DNA from: Ruminococcaceae bacterium UBA6364
GTDB lineage: Bacteria > Bacillota > Clostridia > Oscillospirales > Acutalibacteraceae
DNA length: 10,118 nucleotides
Assembly: GCA_002440045.1 (NCBI GenBank)
Contig: DJRI01000001.1
Location: 8,602 to 18,719 of the forward strand
Direction: 5' to 3'
Position 1 is the stretch's first letter. Every line of letters starts with the position of its first letter. The notes under the pieces were generated by a model. That model worked only from the letters and a program-made list of their open reading frames with translations, was not told the origin of the DNA and made no database searches. The translations under genes were made by a program, and so were the position numbers. This document shows positions 6,198 through 10,118 of this stretch, in pieces.

Positions 6198-7418
6198 ATG
6201 GATATTCTTGAAGCAAAAGAGCTTGTAATAAAAGCCGGGCACGAGCTTTTAAAATCGGGCCTTATTGCAAGAACGTGGGGCAACGTCAGCTGCCGCGTGA
6301 ACGACAGACAGTTTGTTATCACTCCCAGCGGCAGGGCGTACGAAACGCTCACGCCCGACGAGATTGTTCTTGTAAATATTTCGGACCTCTCTTACGACGG
6401 CGACGTAAAGCCCTCGTCCGAAAAGGGAATACACGCGTCGTGCTACAGCTTAAGACCCGACTGCAATTTTGTTATTCATACCCATCAGAAAAACGCTTCG
6501 GTTGTAAGCGCGCTCGGCGTTGACATCAACAGCGTAAACGGCGGCAGCGCAGATATTATCGGCAACGATGTTCCCTGCGCTTCTTACGGACTTCCTGGAA
6601 CGGGCAAGTTAAGAAAAGGCGTTGTTGACGCGCTCAACCGCTCAAAATCAAAAGCCGTTATTATGGCGCACCACGGCGCGGTTTGCCTCGGCAGTGACTA
6701 TAACGAGGCTTTTGCCGTTGCAAACGAGCTTGAAAAGGTCTGCGAAGAGTATATTATCGACCGCTGTAAGAGCATTTCGGGCAAGGCGTGCGAAACGTTT
6801 TCGGATGTTGTTGATTATGTTTCGGGTGTTTTCACCTCCGATGAAAAATATAAACCCGCAAAAGAGTTTGAGGCTTGCGACAGCGAGCGCAAAGACGATT
6901 GTTTTTATATCGCGCCCGAGGGCAAAGCCGCTTCGGTTATAGATATTAAAAGCGGCGCATGGGTCGGCGGCGCCGAAATTCCCGACAGTGCCGATATGCA
7001 CCTTGCGATATACAAAAAACGCGGCGATGTAAATTATATTCGCCACTCTAAAAACGAGTTTGCCGTTGCCGCTTCAAGAAAGGGCAAAACCTTAAAGCCG
7101 TTCCTTGACGATTTTGCACAGCTTGTAGGCCCGACGGTAAAAACAGCCGTTTTTAACCCCTCAAACACAATCAAAACGTCAAAAAAGGTTGTAAAAGCCC
7201 TCGGCAACCGCAACGCCGTCCTTGTTAAGGATAACGGCGCGGTGTGCGTTGCAAAAACGGGCTATGACGCAGAAGCCGTTGAAATCGTTATGGATAAGGG
7301 CTGCAAAACCTTTGTCGGAACAGAGCTTTACAGCGGCGTAAAACCCATCAACCAAATCGAAGCCCACCTTATGAGATTTATTTATCAGAAAAAATATTCA
7401 AAAAAGGCGGGAAAATGA
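6198..7418 (+). CDS. Tandem class II aldolase-like protein with degenerate second domain
   Basis: A 406-residue protein made of two class II aldolase/adducin-type domains. The first (about 1-190) is complete: GNVS (28-31), TPSG (42-45), SSE (73-75, with Glu75 at the catalytic position), and zinc ligands His94 and His96 in IHTHQ and His159 in AHHG. Positions run almost in step with L-fuculose-1-phosphate aldolase. The second (about 240-395) keeps the layout, but IHTH has become IRHS (281-284) and AHHG has become KDNG (344-347), so it should not hold zinc. It may shape the oligomer or bind substrate. AAAGGATG precedes the ATG at normal distance. Family members cleave or isomerise sugar phosphates, or decarboxylate. 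The gene follows the aminotransferase after a terminator-like hairpin. The exact reaction is unknown. Confidence 0.85.
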   Translation: MDILEAKELVIKAGHELLKSGLIARTWGNVSCRVNDRQFVITPSGRAYETLTPDEIVLVNISDLSYDGDVKPSSEKGIHASCYSLRPDCNFVIHTHQKNASVVSALGVDINSVNGGSADIIGNDVPCASYGLPGTGKLRKGVVDALNRSKSKAVIMAHHGAVCLGSDYNEAFAVANELEKVCEEYIIDRCKSISGKACETFSDVVDYVSGVFTSDEKYKPAKEFEACDSERKDDCFYIAPEGKAASVIDIKSGAWVGGAEIPDSADMHLAIYKKRGDVNYIRHSKNEFAVAASRKGKTLKPFLDDFAQLVGPTVKTAVFNPSNTIKTSKKVVKALGNRNAVLVKDNGAVCVAKTGYDAEAVEIVMDKGCKTFVGTELYSGVKPINQIEAHLMRFIYQKKYSKKAGK

Positions 7419-7429
7419 TAGGACTTCCG

Positions 7430-7459
7430 GCTGTTAGCCGTTAGCTTTTAGCTATTAGC
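7430..7459. repeat. Heptanucleotide tandem array GCNNTTA, array 3
   Basis: Four GCNNTTA units plus GC, with variable bases TG, CG, TT, TA. It has the same length and phase as the two arrays at the left end of the window, some 7.3 kb away, but lacks their GC-rich flank. It begins 11 bases after the aldolase gene. Confidence 0.8.
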
Positions 7460-7581
7460 TTGCATAGCGGTAACTTTGTTTTATCATTTCTATATCATTT
7501 TTAAATTCAGCCGTTGCGCGGCACAGCCATGCAACAAACATTTTTGACAACAATTATTTTCGGTTCGCAAATAAATTTAAT

Positions 7582-7687
7582 TGCCGCCGTAGGCGTACCT
7601 TCGGTCGTATGAAGGGCGACAGCCGCGAAGCGGTGGCGGAAGATTTTTTAACCGCGTAAGCGGATTTAAAATCTGTGCCGAAGGCAC
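7582..7687. repeat. Chain of GC-rich hairpins, probable dispersed intergenic repeat
   Basis: Short perfect stems follow in a row: CCGC/GCGG (7623-7632 region), AGATTTT/AAAATCT (7641-7647 with 7668-7674) enclosing a second CCGC/GCGG, and GTGCC/GGCAC (7675-7679 with 7683-7687). The dense packing is like non-coding repeat families in Clostridia, but membership is inferred and needs a genome-wide comparison. Confidence 0.5.
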
Positions 7688-7761
7688 CCGAATTTCGAAC
7701 GCTTTTCCTTTGATTTAACTTTATTACATATGGTCGCATCTTTGGCGTTCAAGAACTCTCC

Positions 7762-7781
7762 ACCGTTCGCAAGCGAACGGT
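7762..7781. promoter_or_regulatory. Perfect 9-bp inverted repeat next to the acetyltransferase promoter
   Basis: ACCGTTCGC and GCGAACGGT flank only two bases. The right arm ends about where a -35 box would lie for the -10 box at 7803-7808. It may be an operator, or the last hairpin of the repeat cluster; there is no U-run, so a terminator is unlikely. Confidence 0.5.
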
Positions 7782-7799
7782 CCCCCTCTCTTCGAAGAA

Positions 7800-7808
7800 T
7801 GGTATAAT
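7800..7808 (+). promoter_or_regulatory. Extended -10 promoter for the first acetyltransferase gene
   Basis: TGGTATAAT is an extended -10 element with a perfect TATAAT (7803-7808). No good -35 box lies 16-18 bases upstream, which fits this promoter class. It is about 45 bases before the ATG. Confidence 0.6.
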
Positions 7809-7823
7809 GTTTTTAAATGAGAA

Positions 7824-7839
7824 CGACAAGTCGGAATTT
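7824..7839 (+). repeat. 16-nt shared leader motif, copy 1
   Basis: CGACAAGTCGGAATTT lies 29 bases before the ATG of the first acetyltransferase gene. The same sequence with one change occurs at 8345-8360, 32 bases before the second acetyltransferase gene. Confidence 0.7.
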
Positions 7840-7852
7840 GCAGGTTTGATTG

Positions 7853-8296
7853 ATGAGAATTGTAGAAGTTACAGAAAACAAAAAACAATATCTTGATTTG
7901 CTCCTGTTGGCGGATGAGCAGGAAGATATGGTTGACCGTTATCTCTATAATGGTAAAATGTATGTTCTTGATGATGACGGAGTGAAATGCGAGTGTGTCG
8001 TAACGGACGAAGGGAATGGAGTACTTGAAATTAAGAATATCGCTACAGTTCCCCCATTTCAGCGAAAAGGCTATGCCAAAACGCTGATTGAATTTCTTGT
8101 TGAAAAATACCACAGACAATTTTCGATACTGCAAGTGGGAACCGGCGACAGCCCGTTGACGTTACCCTTTTATGAAAAATGTGGCTTTGTACGCTCGTAT
8201 ACCGTGCCAAATTTCTTTACGGATCATTATGATCACCCGATATATGAGTGTGGTGTACACCTTGTAGATATGGTGTATTTGCAAAGACCTCTATAA
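7853..8296 (+). CDS. GNAT-family N-acetyltransferase, YvbK-like
   Basis: A 147-residue GNAT protein, expected to use acetyl-CoA to acetylate an amine. The acetyl-CoA loop is VPPFQRKGYAKTL (about 66-78), a Q/R-x-x-G-x-A form. The second half, VGTGDSPLTLPFYEKCGF followed by FFTDHYDHPIYE and DMVYL, closely follows the pattern of Bacillus YvbK proteins from memory. ATG 7853 is preferred over the adjoining TTG, although its ribosome binding site is weak (CAGG). The gene is visibly richer in A and T than the metabolic genes to its left, which suggests separate origin. It is followed by another acetyltransferase gene with the same leader motif. The natural substrate is unknown. Confidence 0.85.
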   Translation: MRIVEVTENKKQYLDLLLLADEQEDMVDRYLYNGKMYVLDDDGVKCECVVTDEGNGVLEIKNIATVPPFQRKGYAKTLIEFLVEKYHRQFSILQVGTGDSPLTLPFYEKCGFVRSYTVPNFFTDHYDHPIYECGVHLVDMVYLQRPL

Positions 8297-8303
8297 AACA
8301 AAT

Positions 8304-8322
8304 TTCTGTTTGTCCAACAGAA
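8304..8322. other. Small inverted repeat between the acetyltransferase genes
   Basis: TTCTGTT (8304-8310) and AACAGAA (8316-8322) form a perfect 7-bp inverted repeat around five bases, 7 bases after the first gene's stop codon. No U-run follows, so at best it is a weak terminator or processing hairpin. Its loop overlaps the possible -35 box of the next promoter. Confidence 0.4.
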
Positions 8323-8337
8323 TCCCTTACATACAAT
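8310..8337 (+). promoter_or_regulatory. Possible weak promoter for the second acetyltransferase gene
   Basis: TTGTCC (8310-8315) and TACAAT (8332-8337) are 16 bases apart and lie about 40 bases before the ATG. The match is moderate, and read-through from the first gene is equally possible. Confidence 0.35.
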
Positions 8338-8344
8338 AAGATAT

Positions 8345-8360
8345 CGACAAATCGGAATTT
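8345..8360 (+). repeat. 16-nt shared leader motif, copy 2
   Basis: CGACAAATCGGAATTT differs from copy 1 (7824-7839) at one base. Both lie at nearly the same distance before an acetyltransferase start codon. Confidence 0.7.
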
Positions 8361-8376
8361 AGCGAGGTAAAGATAT

Positions 8377-8892
8377 ATGCTTCATTTAGAAAAAGTAAAT
8401 GGTAATAATGTCTGGGATATCCTAAAACTGACGGTATCGAAATCGCAGAAGAACTTCGTTGCCACCAATGAGATCAGCATCATTGAAGCGTATACTGCAA
8501 TTACGGGAAACGGTCATGCATTCCCGTTTGGTATATATGATGAGGATAAGCCTGTAGGCTTCCTGATGATTGGTTTTGATGTTGATGATTATTGGACGGA
8601 TGCACCTGAAATTGCAAAGGGAAACTATAATCTGTGGCGTCTTATGATCGATAAGGCATATCAAAACAGAGGGTACGGAAAAGAAGCGGTCAGCCTTGCA
8701 TTAGAGTTCATAAAATCTATGCCTTGTGGAGAAGCGGAATACTGTTGGCTATCATATGAACCCGATAATGCAGTTGCCCGTCAGATGTATCGCTCTTTCG
8801 GTTTCGAAGAAACCGGTGAAATGGACGGCGAAGAACTGATTGCTGTTCTGAGACTGCAATTAATAACTTCCAGTTTGTCGAGCTACAAGTAA
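8377..8892 (+). CDS. GNAT-family N-acetyltransferase, BltD-like (polyamine-type)
   Basis: A 171-residue GNAT protein resembling Bacillus BltD, a spermine/spermidine acetyltransferase. It has VGFLMIGFD (61-69), the strand and loop LWRLMIDKAYQNRGYGKEAVSLALEF split over about 86-111 with the acetyl-CoA loop QNRGYG, and the late motif YEPDNAVARQMYRSFGFEETGE, in which the asparagine and tyrosine are typical of the family. GAGGT lies 11 bases before the ATG. Acetylating polyamines lowers their charge and toxicity, but substrate choice varies widely among GNATs, so polyamine use is only a lead. Base composition is AT-richer than the metabolic genes, like its upstream neighbour. A strong terminator follows after 14 bases. 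Confidence 0.85.
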   Translation: MLHLEKVNGNNVWDILKLTVSKSQKNFVATNEISIIEAYTAITGNGHAFPFGIYDEDKPVGFLMIGFDVDDYWTDAPEIAKGNYNLWRLMIDKAYQNRGYGKEAVSLALEFIKSMPCGEAEYCWLSYEPDNAVARQMYRSFGFEETGEMDGEELIAVLRLQLITSSLSSYK

Positions 8893-8906
8893 ATCATTTA
8901 TACTCA

Positions 8907-8939
8907 ACCACCGGGGAGAAATCCCCGGTGGTATTTTTA
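8907..8939 (+). terminator. Intrinsic terminator after the acetyltransferase genes
   Basis: ACCACCGGGGA (8907-8917) pairs perfectly over 11 bases with TCCCCGGTGGT (8922-8932), closed by a GAAA tetraloop and followed by ATTTTTA. It should end the acetyltransferase transcript. Confidence 0.88.
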
Positions 8940-8945
8940 TGCCCC

Positions 8946-8956
8946 AAAGGAGGTGA
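8946..8956 (+). promoter_or_regulatory. Full-length Shine-Dalgarno sequence of the phage remnant
   Basis: AAAGGAGGTGA is an 11-base match to the 16S rRNA 3' end, 6 bases before ATG 8963. Such complete sites are frequent in phage structural genes and here survive in a decayed gene. Confidence 0.7.
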
Positions 8957-8962
8957 CAGTCA

Positions 8963-9200
8963 ATGATTCCGGTCCTACACACCGCAAATGCAACAGACTT
9001 TTCCACTTTCGGTATCGGCGTGTTGACGGACACCATCTCCTGCGAGGTCACCGAGGAGCGAAACGGTGTATTTGAGTGGGACAACTTCACGGTAAAGTTC
9101 CATTCGCACCGTGGTCAGAAAACCGGCGTGGTCATTGAATACGGAAAGAACCTCACAGCCCCGAAAGCAGGACGAGGACAACAGTGGCGTGTATAGCTGA
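8963..9200 (+). pseudogene. Decayed prophage tail (minor structural/endopeptidase-type) gene
   Basis: The first 38 residues, MIPVLHTANATDF through EVTEERNGVFE, match the N-terminus of siphophage minor structural or tail endopeptidase proteins of Firmicutes prophages. The text then runs straight into WDNFTVKFHSHRGQ and EYGKNLT (39-65), which in intact proteins lies more than a hundred residues further on (family knowledge from memory). So an in-frame internal deletion is inferred near 9068-9077. Next, the frame ends as APKAGRGQQWRV and stops at 9196. Removing one A of AAA at 9164-9166 restores KQDEDNSGVYS, the expected family sequence, until a stop at 9198-9200. Both lesions mark a dead gene. 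No other phage genes remain around it. It lies between a terminator and the tetR promoter. Confidence 0.82.
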
Positions 9201-9201
9201 G

Positions 9202-9230
9202 TTGACGGCAGTTCATTTTCGGTGTATAAT
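9202..9230 (+). promoter_or_regulatory. Sigma-A type promoter of the tetR-family gene
   Basis: TTGACG (9202-9207) and TATAAT (9225-9230) are separated by the ideal 17 bases, 34 bases before the GTG start. The promoter begins just after the phage remnant. Confidence 0.85.
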
Positions 9231-9264
9231 TATTCTAATAATAATATGAAAAGGGGCTGCCGTT

Positions 9265-9825
9265 GTGTCACAGATAACAAAGCGGGCAATTGAACAGTCG
9301 TTAAAAAATCTTTTGGCAAAAAAGCCGCTCACAAAAATAACAATAAACGATATTGCCGAGGACTGCGGAATAAACCGTATGACCTTTTATTATCATTTTA
9401 AAGATATTTATGACCTTGTTGAGTGGTCATGCCTTGAAGATGCGCACAAGGCTCTTGATGAAAAAAAGACATACGAAACATGGCAGCAGGGCTTTTTGCA
9501 GATTTTTGAAGCGGTTCTTGAAAACAAGCCTTTTGTTATGAATGTTTACCGCTGTGTTCACAAAGAACAGACCGAAAGATATTTAAAGCCGCTTGTCGAT
9601 AATCTTTTGCTCGGAGTAATTAACGAAGAGTCCGAGGGGCTGAACGTCCGCGAGGAGGATAAGGAGTTCATAGCGCAGGTTTATTCATATATTTTCATCG
9701 GGCTTATGCTCGACTGGATAAAAGACGATATGAAAGAGGACCCCGAAAGCATAGTGCACAGACTTTCGGTTCTTTTAAAGGATTCGGTGCCGTCGGCACT
9801 TAAACGATTTGAAATCGGACGGTGA
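9265..9825 (+). CDS. TetR/AcrR-family transcriptional regulator
   Basis: A 186-residue DNA-binding regulator. The N-terminal helix-turn-helix runs through ITINDIAEDCGINRMTFYYHF (residues 25-45), with the RMTFYYHF recognition helix typical of TetR proteins. The C-terminal part ends with YSYIFIGLMLDWIKDDMKEDPESIV, a pattern of the C-terminal domain found in DhaS-like regulators. A GTG start is used, with AAGGGG 8 bases upstream. It is read toward ohyA, which has its own promoter after a terminator. Because tetR genes often control their neighbour, it may regulate ohyA in response to unsaturated fatty acids; this is inferred from position. It might also be its own repressor. Base use returns to that of the host-like genes. 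Confidence 0.9.
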   Translation: MSQITKRAIEQSLKNLLAKKPLTKITINDIAEDCGINRMTFYYHFKDIYDLVEWSCLEDAHKALDEKKTYETWQQGFLQIFEAVLENKPFVMNVYRCVHKEQTERYLKPLVDNLLLGVINEESEGLNVREEDKEFIAQVYSYIFIGLMLDWIKDDMKEDPESIVHRLSVLLKDSVPSALKRFEIGR

Positions 9826-9859
9826 TTTTATCAAATCACACGTTTTGATAAAAATTTTT
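9826..9859 (+). terminator. AT-rich inverted repeat after tetR: terminator or operator
   Basis: TTTTATCAAA (9826-9835) and TTTGATAAAA (9844-9853) form a perfect 10-bp inverted repeat around eight bases, starting at the base after the tetR stop codon. ATTTTT follows. It can act as a weak terminator, but its symmetric form and place upstream of ohyA also fit a regulator site. Confidence 0.5.
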
Positions 9860-9867
9860 ACACATTG

Positions 9868-9905
9868 CGACCTTGTGATAAAGCTTTCGTCACAGGGTCG
9901 TTTTT
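9868..9905 (+). terminator. Intrinsic terminator between tetR and ohyA
   Basis: CGACCTTGTGA (9868-9878) pairs with TCACAGGGTCG (9890-9900) over 11 positions including one G-T wobble. The loop can add AAAG/CTTT, and TTTTTG follows. It should end the tetR transcript before the ohyA promoter. Confidence 0.82.
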
Positions 9906-9910
9906 GTTTA

Positions 9911-9938
9911 TTGTAAGTCGGCAATATGCGGATATAAT
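9911..9938 (+). promoter_or_regulatory. Sigma-A type promoter of ohyA
   Basis: TTGTAA (9911-9916) and TATAAT (9933-9938) are spaced by 16 bases, 34 bases before the ohyA start. This gives ohyA its own transcript, separate from tetR. Confidence 0.7.
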
Positions 9939-9972
9939 AAAGGCATAAACAAATTTTACGGGAGGCTTCTCT

Positions 9973-10118
9973 ATGTATTATTCGGCAGGAACTTATGAAT
10001 CTTTTGCACATCCCGAAAAGCCGAAGGACGCCGACAAAAAGTCGGCATATATCATCGGCACGGGTCTCGCGGGACTTACGGCGGCGTTTTATCTTGTCCG
10101 CGACGGACAGATGAAAGG
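9973..10118 (+). CDS. ohyA: Oleate hydratase (67-kDa myosin-cross-reactive antigen family), partial
   Basis: Only the first 48 codons are in the window. The N-terminus [17 protein letters not shown] and the following [27 protein letters not shown] closely match oleate hydratases, formerly called myosin-cross-reactive antigens. GTGLAG (29-34) is the start of the FAD-binding Rossmann fold. The enzyme adds water to the cis-9 double bond of oleic and related acids, giving 10-hydroxy fatty acids. In gut bacteria this is linked to protection from unsaturated fatty acids. Full-length members have about 560-640 residues, so most of the gene lies beyond the window. The ATG has GGGAGG 7 bases upstream. 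Its own promoter and the neighbouring tetR gene suggest regulated expression. Confidence 0.9.
   Translation, partial: MYYSAGTYESFAHPEKPKDADKKSAYIIGTGLAGLTAAFYLVRDGQMK

Larger units (their letters stand above)
7419..7849. other. Gene-free region packed with repeats and hairpins
   Basis: I see no credible gene in these 431 bases. They hold a third GCNNTTA array, an AT-rich stretch, a chain of GC-rich hairpins (about 7582-7687), a perfect 9-bp inverted repeat (7762-7781), and the promoter of the first acetyltransferase gene. A 61-codon leftward open frame over the hairpins is best explained as repeat sequence read by chance. Confidence 0.7.

Noticed and set aside
7554..7739. 61-codon leftward frame over the hairpin block
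   Set aside because: The sequence is made of repeat hairpins; basic low-complexity translation and no ribosome binding site point to a chance frame.
7724..8134. 136-codon leftward frame opposite the first acetyltransferase gene
   Set aside because: The rightward frame has clear GNAT motifs and a promoter; the opposite frame has neither.
8304..8322. Terminator after the first acetyltransferase gene
   Set aside because: The 7-bp stem has no T-run after it, so it was listed only as an inverted repeat.

Overview
The window looks like chromosomal DNA from a gut-type, low-to-mid GC member of the Clostridia (Firmicutes), plausibly of the Oscillospirales. The evidence is strong AGGAGG-type ribosome binding sites, sigma-A style promoters, protein sequences of Firmicutes type, and intergenic DNA crowded with GC-rich hairpins. 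This placement is an inference from style; there is no rRNA or other marker gene.

Layout. Positions 1-314 hold no gene but two copies of a 70-bp repeat and a 103-nt near-palindrome. A four-gene leftward operon follows, read from 4289 down to 315: an SCP2-like protein, a class III aminotransferase, and the N- and C-terminal halves of a split transketolase. A divergent control region (4290-4634) separates it from two rightward genes: a second class III aminotransferase and a class II aldolase-like protein with a duplicated, zinc-ligand-free second half. A strong terminator-like hairpin lies between these two. Positions 7419-7849 are again a gene-free repeat and hairpin region. Next come two AT-richer GNAT acetyltransferase genes that share a 16-nt leader motif, then a terminator, then a decayed prophage tail gene with an internal deletion and a frameshift. 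The window closes with a TetR-family regulator and the start of an oleate hydratase gene (ohyA), cut by the window end.

How the genes may work together. The six genes from 315 to 7418 share a divergent promoter region and look like one metabolic locus: two PLP enzymes of the glutamate-1-semialdehyde aminotransferase type, a ThDP-dependent ketol transferase, a carbon-carbon lyase-fold protein and a possible lipid-binding protein. I do not recognise this combination as a named pathway. A route that moves amino groups and two-carbon units on a small polyol or amino sugar is the simplest guess, but the substrate cannot be read from the sequence. The TetR-ohyA pair is better understood in outline: oleate hydratase converts unsaturated fatty acids to hydroxy fatty acids, and the adjacent regulator may sense them. 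The stretch between (7419-9200) looks like accessory DNA built from repeats, transferred acetyltransferases and phage debris.
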